The notes under the pieces are model-generated. The model had not been told where the DNA came from and did no database searches. It was given only the letters and a program-made list of their open reading frames with translations. A DNA stretch of 64,000 nt, taken from Pseudoalteromonas sp. A25 (GTDB lineage: Bacteria; Pseudomonadota; Gammaproteobacteria; Enterobacterales; Alteromonadaceae). Below are positions 54,250 to 63,558 of this stretch, piece after piece. A program made the translations under genes and the position numbers. The stretch covers positions 2,264,001 through 2,328,000 of the forward strand of contig NZ_AP021846.1 in the NCBI RefSeq assembly GCF_009176705.1. Direction: 5' to 3'. The number at the start of each line of letters is the position of its first letter. Within the stretch, counting starts at the first letter, position 1.

Positions 54250-54810
54250 TTACCATCCGGCGTTTCTTAACCGTTTGTTCAGTAGAAAGTTTTGGTGAAT
54301 TTGTTTGGTCAAGTTTTTACTTTGTAAGACGTGTGCGTAGGTCATGGTGAGCAGCTCATCGGTTAAAAACACATTGGCATTATTCACCCCAACTGTACAA
54401 GTAATGTTGTCATTGGGCAGTGCAGATACGCTGAGGTTAAATACCTCAAGCCACGCGGCATCGGCTGATTTATAGTTCAACTGCTTATTGGGTACACTGT
54501 ACACAGCCACCAACGTGTCGTTAGACCAAATACCTATTTCTTTAACTGGGTATTCTTGTGGGCCATCAAATAAGGCGCTAAAGCGCAGCTGTTTGCCAAA
54601 CTCATCGTCGTCGATGATTTCAGCGCCACCAATAGGCACTATTTGTAGTTGGTTACGAAGTGTGGTTTGTGTATTGCTGGGAGCATAGGCTTGATCTCCC
54701 ACCGACACATGGGTGATCGCCATACTAATGCCCTGCTGCGAGGCACTAAGCAGTTTGCTCAGGCCTTGCTCAGTCCACACAATAGGCGTAAATGTGCTTG
54801 GGTCGCTCAT
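54250..54810 (-). CDS. Phage tail-collar fibre protein (second copy)
   Basis: 186 aa from the ATG at 54810 (GGAAACC upstream); the frame extends 4 codons to a TTG. FTPIVWTEQGLSKLLSASQQGISMAITHVSVGDQAYAPSNTQTTLRN is the collar-fibre N-terminal domain, close in length and layout to the 37302 protein. It joins fibres to the J2/I2 baseplate and precedes the 1079-aa fibre. Confidence 0.86.
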   Translation of the reverse strand: MSDPSTFTPIVWTEQGLSKLLSASQQGISMAITHVSVGDQAYAPSNTQTTLRNQLQIVPIGGAEIIDDDEFGKQLRFSALFDGPQEYPVKEIGIWSNDTLVAVYSVPNKQLNYKSADAAWLEVFNLSVSALPNDNITCTVGVNNANVFLTDELLTMTYAHVLQSKNLTKQIHQNFLLNKRLRNAGW

Positions 54811-54896
54811 GTTGGTTTCCAATTGATATTACAACGTGAAGTTAAAAACAAAATATGAAGGCGCAAACGCGCCAAGGTAGATGGCAGCTTGTTGCG

Positions 54897-55835
54897 CTAT
54901 TGGTTTGGTGGCGTTGCGGTTAGGTTTAATACGCCGTAGTTCATTCGCCCGGTGCTTGCACCCGAGAAGCTTAAAGGTGCCACATTGGTGATACGTTTGT
55001 AGTTAATTTGTACACTACAAAGTTGCTGCGATTGCCAATTAGCGTTTTGCCAACGGTCATGCCATGGCCCTAACCACACCCGTTGTGCAAGGGTGCGTTG
55101 TTGGCTAAATAAACGGCTACGCACAATAGTGTTAGGCAGATGTGACGGCTGTTCTGTGCTTAAGCAATAGCGCCCAGACTCGTAAACATCTAAATGCTCA
55201 CTGGTTTGACTGCGCCTGCGCTGGTGAGCAAAGCTAATTTGCTCAACGCTTGCATCAACAAAGTGCTTTTGTGTGCGGCCAAAACTGGCCTTAACTAAAC
55301 CTTTGCCTTGATGCTTAAACATCACACCAGAGTAATCACTGAGCACATGACCAAACCCACAGCCTTGGCTTGATAGCGTTTGCTTGCGAATGTCATAGCC
55401 ATGATATACGCGAGTCAGTTCGCTGCTCACCGGTGCCGATAGCTGTGCCAGATTAACCACCTTGGTTAAGCGCTCGTCACCGGGCACAGTGCCTGCATCA
55501 ATTTGATAGGTATAATAATGCTGTCCCGGTGGGGTGTTTTCTATCTGTGCATCGTTTAGCTCAAGCCAACCAAGTGCCGTGGTTAAACTTTTTGGCGTGC
55601 CTCGAATACGTTGCCATGCCAGCCCGTCTTTAAGAGTTTTGCGCACATCTTGGCTGTAGGGCAAAATGCTTTCTAACCCATACTCCCACACTAGCCACAT
55701 AAGTTGCGCATCGTGCGGATTGGCTTTCATATTGGTTAGGTTAGCAATTGCACCATCAAACAGGGTTGTTTGATCTTGGCTTTGCAAGCCTTTGAGCTGC
55801 AGCGGGCTATGATTAGGGGGTAAAAGTTGTTGCAT
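54897..55835 (-). CDS. Baseplate protein I (second copy), divergent
   Basis: 312 aa from the ATG at 55835 (GAGGT upstream). The gpI-like core (YGLESILPYSQDVRKTLKDGLAWQRIRGTPKSLTTALGWLEL, about 50-95) is clear; the remaining part is a different, longer C-terminal region (LFSQQRTLAQRVWLGPWHD..., LSFSGASTGRMNYGVLNLTATP). It is much less like I1 and I3 than those two are to each other. It follows J2 by 2 bp. Confidence 0.82.
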   Translation of the reverse strand: MQQLLPPNHSPLQLKGLQSQDQTTLFDGAIANLTNMKANPHDAQLMWLVWEYGLESILPYSQDVRKTLKDGLAWQRIRGTPKSLTTALGWLELNDAQIENTPPGQHYYTYQIDAGTVPGDERLTKVVNLAQLSAPVSSELTRVYHGYDIRKQTLSSQGCGFGHVLSDYSGVMFKHQGKGLVKASFGRTQKHFVDASVEQISFAHQRRRSQTSEHLDVYESGRYCLSTEQPSHLPNTIVRSRLFSQQRTLAQRVWLGPWHDRWQNANWQSQQLCSVQINYKRITNVAPLSFSGASTGRMNYGVLNLTATPPNQ

Positions 55836-55837
55836 TG

Positions 55838-56743
55838 TTACCTCACGCAAAGTGTGAGTTTAATATTGCCCGGAACGGCACATTGCTCTGGACTGATGTT
55901 AATTAACCCATTGGGCTTTTTAATTTCAACCTGACTCACCCCGCTTTTATGCAATTGCGCGCTTATCCAACTCGGTGCTAAGTCCCAATCTAGTTTTGCC
56001 TCATTGCGCCACGCGTTGCGCAGCAGCGATTCTAGCTCATTAAACACATCACTAGAGGTATTGGGTTGTAAATATATATCCGCTTCAATATCAACTACTT
56101 TCATATCGGCGGGTTGCACAGTGACCGAATCGGTGAGCATTTTAACGCCATCGTTCAATACTTTGTCTTTAACACGTTCCAGCGTGGTTTTACTTGGTGG
56201 TGCATCTGCTGGTTGAGGTTCGCGCTCAATGCCTAAGGTATGGCTATCCAAAGCGTCTTTTGCCAGCACGGTTACAATCACACTACCGCGGATCACTTCT
56301 CCGTCTCGTATATTGGTTACCGATACATCGGCAATCTCGTTAGGCGCGGCGTTAATGGCATGATTGCGATAGTGCTCGGCACTGCCTGCGGTGCTTGATG
56401 CAATGGTATTGTTACGAATACGTTGACGATAATCGTCATCTTGCTCATCGGCCACTCGCTCAACGCCATAAAAGGCACCAAGGTGCTCTAAATCAGCGCC
56501 TTTGGCAAAGGCCAATAAATTTGACTGCGCCGCTTGGTTAATACGCTGGCGCAGTAATAGTTCTTGATAGCTTTCTACCTGAAGCCACACGCTAAGGGGA
56601 TCACTCTCAAGTTCAAGCGCTTGCGCATACTGCGGCGCAAGCTCCACAAAACGCGCCTTGCGCGCTTCATAAATGGCTTCAAATGAGAGTGATTCGATAA
56701 TGTTGGGTTCAGGGAGTTTGCTTAAATCGATATAACTGGTCAT
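55838..56743 (-). CDS. Baseplate protein J (second copy), divergent
   Basis: 301 aa from the ATG at 56743 (AAGGAG upstream); 16 further in-frame codons upstream lack support. YIDLSKLPEPNIIESLSFEAIYEARKARFVELAPQYAQALELESDPLSVW is the gpJ N-terminus, then LLAFAKGADLEHLGAFYGVERVADEQDDDYRQRI. It has an insertion (about 150-200, DGEVIRGSVIVTVLAKDALD) not seen in J1 or J3. With I2 it would form a second, distinct type of wedge. Confidence 0.88.
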   Translation of the reverse strand: MTSYIDLSKLPEPNIIESLSFEAIYEARKARFVELAPQYAQALELESDPLSVWLQVESYQELLLRQRINQAAQSNLLAFAKGADLEHLGAFYGVERVADEQDDDYRQRIRNNTIASSTAGSAEHYRNHAINAAPNEIADVSVTNIRDGEVIRGSVIVTVLAKDALDSHTLGIEREPQPADAPPSKTTLERVKDKVLNDGVKMLTDSVTVQPADMKVVDIEADIYLQPNTSSDVFNELESLLRNAWRNEAKLDWDLAPSWISAQLHKSGVSQVEIKKPNGLINISPEQCAVPGNIKLTLCVR

Positions 56744-56969
56744 CGATTTGACTCCTTGAGTTGTGGCATTAGTAAATGCCCGAGTTAACACTGAAAATGA
56801 GCGTTATGCCGATCGTTTAGGAGATCTTGACCTTCGTTAGGGTGACGAAAGACGAATGTTTAGCTAATACCGTTTTTTAGTAGCCACATAGTTGAGCCTA
56901 TTTCATCATTCTGAACTAGTACCAAAAACCACTTAAACGAGCAGCGTTAAACGATTAGAAGCGGTTTGC

Positions 56970-57515
56970 TTAACTAATGTTTTGATTTGGCACGTAGGCG
57001 TCAAATTCCATTGGTTCAAAGCTCAGCCTAAACGGTGCGTCAATGCGCTCAAGGCCCGCGTTTAACCGCTCTGCGGTAATAAAGTAATTACCACTTTGCT
57101 CAAAGTTGCCAATCATACTCAGCGCACCATTTTCAACCTTGGCCACAAAGCGAATATCATCCACCGGCTGCGTGGCGTTGATCACCCGCTCCACCATGAT
57201 CATGATTTGCGTATCTTCAAGGCCCTCAGCGTTTGCGGTCAGCGTGAAAGATTCCAGCTTAGGCACCCACCAGATCTTGCCAACAAGGTGGGCGTGGGGG
57301 CTGGTGATATTGACATTCTGCAAGCTAATAACTGGGTATGATGGTACTGGCTCTTCGTCAATAATCGGCTGGCTAAATGTTTGACTTTGTTCATTGTACA
57401 CGTCACCAAGTTGGGCGTTATCACTAAGAATATAATGTTCAACATCCAGTTCTTCATCAAATTGATACAAGCCAATTACAACATTATTTTCATCTAAATG
57501 GGCGTAGTTATACAT
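56970..57515 (-). CDS. Putative tail-fibre assembly or accessory protein
   Basis: 181 aa. The N-terminus (MYNYAHLDENNVVIGLYQFDEELD) matches tail-fibre assembly chaperones, which have a short domain of this kind. The C-terminal half (IMIMVERVINATQPVDDIRFVAKVENGAL...GNYFITAERLN) is beta-rich and resembles the 40511 protein. It overlaps the 111-aa gene by 8 bp and lies upstream of J2. Confidence 0.65.
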   Translation of the reverse strand: MYNYAHLDENNVVIGLYQFDEELDVEHYILSDNAQLGDVYNEQSQTFSQPIIDEEPVPSYPVISLQNVNITSPHAHLVGKIWWVPKLESFTLTANAEGLEDTQIMIMVERVINATQPVDDIRFVAKVENGALSMIGNFEQSGNYFITAERLNAGLERIDAPFRLSFEPMEFDAYVPNQNIS

Positions 57516-57843
57516 ATTCGATTACCTCCCAAGAAACTGCAACATAACGGTGTTCTATCGGTCTGGCCGAACTACCGTTATACATTTCTACTAGATTTCT
57601 GACAAAAACAGTCTTGCTATCTTTCAAAACACAATAAATGCTTCCCGCCCACCCACCTGTACTCCCGCTGGGACTATTATCCGTACATTGATAGAAAGCG
57701 GATGTAGCCATGTTTACAACTGTCTTATCTGGGTTTACTTCTGGAATCGTAATATCTTTTCCTGAACCTTCCCATCCATGATACGTGCCTCTTATTACCC
57801 TTTTCACCCCGCCACCAGCAAGACTACTTACTTGTGTACTCAT
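57508..57843 (-). CDS. Small fibre-associated protein
   Basis: 111 aa from the ATG at 57843 (GGGAG upstream); the frame runs 17 codons further but that part belongs to the end of the fibre gene. KRVIRGTYHGWEGSGKDITIPEVNPDKTVVNM is beta-rich with a C-terminal VAVSWEVIEY. Its ATG overlaps the 1414-aa fibre stop by one base (TAATG). Possibly a small fibre tip or clip; no family recognised. Confidence 0.6.
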   Translation of the reverse strand: MSTQVSSLAGGGVKRVIRGTYHGWEGSGKDITIPEVNPDKTVVNMATSAFYQCTDNSPSGSTGGWAGSIYCVLKDSKTVFVRNLVEMYNGSSARPIEHRYVAVSWEVIEYV

Positions 57844-60800
57844 TATTGCATCTCCCAATGTTTGTCTGAATTTAGAATAAATGTAAGCGTGCAATGTATA
57901 TCAAATTGCACACTGGTATCCGTTAATAAGGTGGTGCCACGCATCATGGCGATGTGCTCGCTGTTACTACCTTCAACCTCAATGGTTGGTGTGGCGGCCA
58001 AGGCTTTGGATACCACCACAGTGGTGCCTTCGCCTAAGCCTGTCACGGCGGGTAGCTTAAACGTGTTACTCGCGGTTAAGTGGTTTTTGCTGTTGGCTGC
58101 GAGTGCACCTTCGGTTTTTACAATGCGGCGTTCGCTATATTGGCTGATATTGCCGGTGTGTAGCACAGAGTTACCATCTACAAACAAGCCTGTGCCGTTG
58201 TTTGAGCTTAACGAGCGTTTGTTTCTCTGTGTTGTGTGGGTGTGAACAACCATATAGTCATTCGTGCTGTAATTCCCAATACTTACCGCGTCTTGTGTGT
58301 GTGATTGAATGATGCAAAGAAGCGATAGAGGGTTTCCGCTTAGCGTTTTAGCTTGAACGATATATTTTTCATGCTCATTGCTGCGAATACACAATTGAAT
58401 AGGCGTATATCCGCCGCACATGGCATCCACAAAAATTCCTTTGTGGTGATCAACTAATAAATCGGCTTTTACATTAACAACCGTGCTATCCGTGGTGCCT
58501 TTTAATTGTAATGTAATGCTGGATGCTAGGTTTGAACCATTGATTTGAGCTATTGTGGTAAATTCATTCTTACTGACTGTCGGCGTGACTCCCCAGTGTT
58601 GCTCTACAGCGCCTATATCTGTGGCGGTTGGCTTATGTCCTTGGTGGTAAACTTTTTTGTTGTAATCTGGGCCAGCATAAAGCTCACCTTTTACGTTTAC
58701 TCGCTTGTCAAAATAAAATTGGCTACGGTCTGTTTGGAAATGACAAAAATCAGCGTTCATCGGGCCAATATCAACATACCCACTATATGTTGATACTCGC
58801 AACGCATTGAGCGTGCCTTTACTCAATTTAGTGTTGCCACTACCTAAATGTATATCACCCCTAAAGTTCACCCACGTATTTCCATAATGCATCTGCATTG
58901 CCCAGTTATCAGGAATATTATCTGCTCCAACAGCTCCCATGCCAATATATGAATAGCCATTCCCAATATAGCTGAGGTGCAGTGACGCTGTGTCTTCTCT
59001 ACCACTTTCACCCAATGAGATACCTGCAGCCTGTTCAACCTCATTTCTGGCACCGTGTTGATTGCTATGCAGCGTTAACCATGGATTATTTTTGGTGATG
59101 TTAATATCGGCACCAAAATCAAAGCTTGCGCCATTGGTGTATTTGAGTGCAGCAATGCTATTACTAGTATCCCAAATGCCTGTATAGCCGTTGACAGTAT
59201 TTGGCGTCCAAATATAGCAATCAGGGCCTGACATTTTTAAGTCGCCGTTGATGGCGACATCACCCGTAAACTGCCAATTACCTTTACCCTCGACACTATT
59301 CCAATCGCTACCATTGTCACCATAGTTAATTACCAACTTCTCAGGCAAACCTACCAGCGCTCGTTTTGAGTTAATTAATAAGTCTCTATCACCATTCGTA
59401 TCAATATTCGAAGTTTCAAACTTAGCCAGCTTATCGCTTTTAGGGTGATATTTAGTCGCAAGCGGTGTATTGCCCTCTTTAAATGACGCGGCTTTTACTT
59501 CTGCTCTAAACTCCCAATCATTATTGGAATAAATGTTTCTTGCAGTCCATTGGGTATCGCCATTATTACGTCTAAACAAGGTAAAGTAATCAGCGCCACT
59601 GCCGCTGGTTACTGGGTTATTATCACCATTGTATTCAATACCGCCACCGTGTTTAGGGCTTTGACCCACATAAACAATGCCTGTCGTCTGACTGTCACTT
59701 TCCGCACACACATTTAACACCGCAGCACCATTATCATTAGCACGAATATTCACGGTGGTATTATCGCCGTTATCGAAGGTAGCGCCGGATGCTTTTACAT
59801 CTCCCTTAATTCTTAACCCTGATGCTTTGAGCGACATCCAATCGGTCGTTCGGTGTATCCACTTAAAGAACTCATTGCCGTTGTCGGAGGTTTTAAAGTA
59901 CAGATAGCTATTGGTGTCGTTATCAGAGATATTTTGAAAACCAATGGCCGCACCATCGGTGTTTTCATGCCAGATTAACTCCTGATTAGTCAGGTTTATG
60001 CTTTCGCCTTTTGCAACCGCCCCTATCTCACTCGGCGTGGGTTTATGTCCTTCGTGGTAAACACGGTCTCCATAGTTTTCACCAGCATAAATTTCTCCAT
60101 CAACCCTCACATCTTTATTGAACCAGTGATGTGGCATGTTAGTTTCATAGTGGCAATGAAGAGGATTTTGCGCACCGAGCTTTAAGTAACCTCGTGAATT
60201 TGAGAACTCTAACGCTTTGTCACCATAAGCTCCTGATACCGCCTTTAGATTTACATCTTTAATTTTAATTTGATCGGTGAAGGTCCACTTTCCTCTGCCT
60301 TCAACATTATCCCAGTCGGCTGTTGTCGTGCCATAGTTAATCACAAGCTTATCGTTTAAACCGACAAGTGCACGCTTATGGTGAATTTTTAAATCTTGCC
60401 CAGCCAATTTAAAATTGGAATTTTCAAACTCAGCGAGCTTATCGCTTTTAGCGTGGTACTTGTTAGCAAGCGGTGTATTGCCCTCTTTGAACGACGCGGC
60501 TTTTACTTCTGCTCTAAACTCCCAATCATTATTGGAATAAATGTTTCTTGCAGTCCATTGGGTATCGCCATTATTACGTCTAAACAAGGTAAAGTAATCA
60601 GCGCCACTGCCGCTGGTTACTGGGTTATTATCACCATTGTATTCAATACCGCCACCGTGTTTAGGGCTTTGACCCACATAAACAATGCCTGTTGTTTGCG
60701 AGTCTGTCGCAGCACATACATTGAGTATTGCTGCGTGGTTATTGGTTGACCGAATGTTGACCGTGGTCGTTGCATCACCATTATCAAACGTCGCATTCTT

Positions 60801-62087
60801 TGCCTTAACATTGTCGAACGTTGCTTGTTTAGCTTGTAGGTTGCTACTAACCGTCAAGCCTGTCGGTTTAAGTGACATCCACTCAACTTCAGTGTTTGAG
60901 CCATGTACTTGATGTATCCATTTGAAATACTCATTGTGGTTATCTGCCGTTTTAAAATACAAATAGCTGTCTGGATCAGTATCTGCAATGTTTTTAAAAC
61001 CGATTGACGCGCCATCACTATTTTGACTCCAAAGAATTCGTTGGTCGGTTAAATCAATACTCTCACCCTTTGCTACGGCACCTATTTCGCTGGGAGTGGG
61101 CTTATGGCCTTCGTGATAAATCTCGTGGTTGTTCCACTTAAGTGGGTTATCCAGTTGAATATCGTCAAAGCTTAGGGTATCGGCAACTTCTTGAATAAGC
61201 GCCGTGTTATTTTGCGTTTCAAAGTAATCTAGGCCAAAGGGGTCAAAGGTGCCCACGCCATCAAAGGTGACATTGCCATGCTCGGCATGGTCGTAAAAAA
61301 AGTGCACACCAGCGTACTTAATACCGTTATATTCAAAGGTACAAAGCTTAATAGCGTCGCTCGTGCCTTTAGTCAGAAGATGACCTCGGGCATTGGTTTG
61401 GTTGTAAATTTTTGCCAAAGTGACTTCTGCGCTAATTTCCTTGTGTACACCATTTTGACGATGAAATACCAAACGGCCAGACGAGTACGAATTAGCACTA
61501 ATATCTGTATTAGTTAGCTCACACAGCGCTATCACACTTTTACGATGGTGAATTTGTTGCACTTGCCCTGTTAAGTCCACGCCGATGTTTTTTGCGTGGG
61601 TGCGCTTTTCAAGGGGCATGATGGCGGTGGTTGCAATTTGTTCGCTCACCCACTCTTTGGTTGAATAGATCATCGACGGGTCGATTTTTTCACTGACCAC
61701 TTGCGCATCTATCACATCAATCACCGCTTTAATGCCTAGCTCTGCAGCGGCGTTATCGGCGGCGGCAGGTTTGTAGGTTTCTGGGTATTTGATGATGGCA
61801 AAGGCTTTGCCGTCGTCGGTGTAAAATGCCGCTTCGCGCACGTAAAAACCGCCTTCGCTGGCGGGTACTACACCCACCACTTCCACCAGCGATTGCTCGC
61901 TCAATTGCTTAAGTGAGTTAACATGGCTGCGATACGCTGGTTGGCGTAAATCGCTGTCGGTTGCTGAAATATGCCCGTCGCCCACGGCAAAGTCGGTAAG
62001 TTTAATGGTTTGATTGTTTGCAATGGCAGCCAGTACTTTTTCACGGCCCGCTGCGGTGAGCTTGGTCCAATATTGAGAATTTGACAT
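57843..62087 (-). CDS. Giant tail fibre with collar domain and internal duplication
   Basis: 1414 aa. The first ~170 residues are the collar-fibre domain (YWTKLTAAGREKVLAAIANNQTIKLTDFAVGDGHISATDSDL). Then come fibre-repeat blocks YHEGHKPTPSEIGAVAKGESI at three places, and a 336-aa segment present twice (about 340-675 and 676-1010). Blocks KHGGGIEYNGDNNPVTSGSGADYFTLFRRNN and NIYSNNDWEFRAEVKAASFKEGNTPL are shared. The C-terminal part (about 1010-1414) ends in a single domain. It sits right after I3 (16 bp), in the J3/I3 set. Confidence 0.88.
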   Translation of the reverse strand: MSNSQYWTKLTAAGREKVLAAIANNQTIKLTDFAVGDGHISATDSDLRQPAYRSHVNSLKQLSEQSLVEVVGVVPASEGGFYVREAAFYTDDGKAFAIIKYPETYKPAAADNAAAELGIKAVIDVIDAQVVSEKIDPSMIYSTKEWVSEQIATTAIMPLEKRTHAKNIGVDLTGQVQQIHHRKSVIALCELTNTDISANSYSSGRLVFHRQNGVHKEISAEVTLAKIYNQTNARGHLLTKGTSDAIKLCTFEYNGIKYAGVHFFYDHAEHGNVTFDGVGTFDPFGLDYFETQNNTALIQEVADTLSFDDIQLDNPLKWNNHEIYHEGHKPTPSEIGAVAKGESIDLTDQRILWSQNSDGASIGFKNIADTDPDSYLYFKTADNHNEYFKWIHQVHGSNTEVEWMSLKPTGLTVSSNLQAKQATFDNVKAKNATFDNGDATTTVNIRSTNNHAAILNVCAATDSQTTGIVYVGQSPKHGGGIEYNGDNNPVTSGSGADYFTLFRRNNGDTQWTARNIYSNNDWEFRAEVKAASFKEGNTPLANKYHAKSDKLAEFENSNFKLAGQDLKIHHKRALVGLNDKLVINYGTTTADWDNVEGRGKWTFTDQIKIKDVNLKAVSGAYGDKALEFSNSRGYLKLGAQNPLHCHYETNMPHHWFNKDVRVDGEIYAGENYGDRVYHEGHKPTPSEIGAVAKGESINLTNQELIWHENTDGAAIGFQNISDNDTNSYLYFKTSDNGNEFFKWIHRTTDWMSLKASGLRIKGDVKASGATFDNGDNTTVNIRANDNGAAVLNVCAESDSQTTGIVYVGQSPKHGGGIEYNGDNNPVTSGSGADYFTLFRRNNGDTQWTARNIYSNNDWEFRAEVKAASFKEGNTPLATKYHPKSDKLAKFETSNIDTNGDRDLLINSKRALVGLPEKLVINYGDNGSDWNSVEGKGNWQFTGDVAINGDLKMSGPDCYIWTPNTVNGYTGIWDTSNSIAALKYTNGASFDFGADINITKNNPWLTLHSNQHGARNEVEQAAGISLGESGREDTASLHLSYIGNGYSYIGMGAVGADNIPDNWAMQMHYGNTWVNFRGDIHLGSGNTKLSKGTLNALRVSTYSGYVDIGPMNADFCHFQTDRSQFYFDKRVNVKGELYAGPDYNKKVYHQGHKPTATDIGAVEQHWGVTPTVSKNEFTTIAQINGSNLASSITLQLKGTTDSTVVNVKADLLVDHHKGIFVDAMCGGYTPIQLCIRSNEHEKYIVQAKTLSGNPLSLLCIIQSHTQDAVSIGNYSTNDYMVVHTHTTQRNKRSLSSNNGTGLFVDGNSVLHTGNISQYSERRIVKTEGALAANSKNHLTASNTFKLPAVTGLGEGTTVVVSKALAATPTIEVEGSNSEHIAMMRGTTLLTDTSVQFDIHCTLTFILNSDKHWEMQ
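59485..60692 (-). repeat. Duplicated segment in the 1414-aa fibre gene
   Basis: The 200-bp stretch 59485-59684 is identical base for base to 60493-60692 (offset 1008 bp, 336 codons). It lies inside a longer, more diverged duplicate. The identity spans synonymous sites, implying a recent duplication or gene conversion. Confidence 0.95.
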
Positions 62088-62103
62088 AGTGATACTTTTA
62101 AAA

Positions 62104-62640
62104 TTAAGAAATTGGAAAAATCGTGGTCATGGATGAGCCGCAAAACACGCCCGTGGTGGCAACCCCTAAGTTGCCTTGCAAGTGCATTTGCATGGTGTAG
62201 TCGACCGATTTGCGTTTTACGCTGTCTATGCGCCTGCGAGTTTCTTGAATGAGCGGCAGATCAATCCCTTGGTTTGATACATACACGTCAACATGAAACG
62301 TGCCCGCGTCGCGCATGGGTGAATGCTCAAACCATTCGCTAATTTCTGCGCCCAGATTAAACGGCTGCAAAGCTTTGGTAATGGCGTAGCGCGTACCAAG
62401 GTGGCGGTGTTGATCTAAACTATTGGCCACTACTTGGCGTTTTAGCTCAACGGGCCATTGTTCGTCCCATTCTTCAACGCCTTGGCTCCACGCCAACCAA
62501 GGTAAAAATGCCTCGGGGCACGTACTTGGCTCCCACAAGATGGGCAACACATCAACCCCTTGATTGATGGGCGCAAGCAATTGTGCAGTTTGTTGCTGAA
62601 GCTGGGCTTGCAATGGGCTACCTTGATGAAGCGCACTCAT
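62104..62640 (-). CDS. Baseplate protein I (third copy), short
   Basis: 178 aa, the size of P2 I (176). LLAPINQGVDVLPILWEPSTCPEAFLPWLAWSQGVEEWDEQWP and LGTRYAITKALQPFNLGAEISEWFE are gpI core. It ends soon after TGVFCGSS, where I1 goes on with repeats. Its start overlaps the J3 stop (ATGA). Closest to I1. Confidence 0.9.
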   Translation of the reverse strand: MSALHQGSPLQAQLQQQTAQLLAPINQGVDVLPILWEPSTCPEAFLPWLAWSQGVEEWDEQWPVELKRQVVANSLDQHRHLGTRYAITKALQPFNLGAEISEWFEHSPMRDAGTFHVDVYVSNQGIDLPLIQETRRRIDSVKRKSVDYTMQMHLQGNLGVATTGVFCGSSMTTIFPIS

Positions 62641-63542
62641 ATCAGCACCTCGAAGGTCAGCGCATCAAGGCCGTTTTTGCACCAAGCTACTTCGTCGTCG
62701 GCCACCACAATGTTTTGTGCTGGCGAGGTGAGTTCTACTTCTTCTACCCCCGCTTGGTGCAGCACGGCAAACAACGCTGAGCGCTTGATAGGCTTGCCCA
62801 AACTGCTACGCTCGGCAATAAACTCGGCGGTTTTTTCTAGCACTTGCTGTTTTACCTGCGCGTGGCCGGGGCCAAGCTCTAACTTAACATGGGCTTGTAA
62901 GTTAAATTCTTTGACCTTGGCGGCCACAATTTGTACGCGGTCGCCAATGGGGCGAATTTTTTGCGCCTCTAAAATATCCGATACCGAGTCTTGATCACCC
63001 TTTTTTAAGCCAAAGGTGTATTCAAGCTTGTTCATAAGCTCGGTGGATGGCTGACCATTTTGCGTCTCGTTACTTAAAATGGTGATCACAATATGGCACG
63101 GCGATGGGCTTGCCACATGCACGTCTTTTACCCGCTCATCGGTGCTGAGCGTATGGTAACGGTAGCTTTTTTCGGTGCCTGCCGTATTTAGGCTGTTAAA
63201 CGCCAGTTGCACGCGCTCGCGCAGGCGGGTGTCGCTTTCATTTTGCTGGCGTGCAACCGCGTATTTGCTGGCTATTTGGTCTAAATCTGCCCCTGTTGCG
63301 CTGCTGAGCATGGTTGATTTAGCCGCATCGTTCACCCGTGCACGCAGTAACATGGCTTGATACGCATAGGTGTTGAGCAGTTGTGTAAGTGGCTCAGATT
63401 CAAGCCCCAAGGTTTGCTCAAGCGCTGGATTTTGCGCTAATAAATTGTTTTTTAACTCTTGAAGCAGTTGCTCGTAGTCTAACTGTTCTAACACATTCGG
63501 CGGCGGCAACTTTGATAAATCAATTAGTTGAGATTTTGACAT
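62637..63542 (-). CDS. Baseplate protein J (third copy)
   Basis: 301 aa (P2 J is 302). IDLSKLPPPNVLEQLDYEQLLQELKNNLLAQNPALEQTLGLESEPLTQLL and LDQIASKYAVARQQNESDTRLRERV are gpJ features; ends VVADDEVAWCKNGLDALTFEVLI. AAAGGACT precedes the ATG. It lies 16 bp after the fibre end at 63559. Confidence 0.92.
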   Translation of the reverse strand: MSKSQLIDLSKLPPPNVLEQLDYEQLLQELKNNLLAQNPALEQTLGLESEPLTQLLNTYAYQAMLLRARVNDAAKSTMLSSATGADLDQIASKYAVARQQNESDTRLRERVQLAFNSLNTAGTEKSYRYHTLSTDERVKDVHVASPSPCHIVITILSNETQNGQPSTELMNKLEYTFGLKKGDQDSVSDILEAQKIRPIGDRVQIVAAKVKEFNLQAHVKLELGPGHAQVKQQVLEKTAEFIAERSSLGKPIKRSALFAVLHQAGVEEVELTSPAQNIVVADDEVAWCKNGLDALTFEVLI

Positions 63543-63558
63543 GGCTTGTTAAGTCCTT

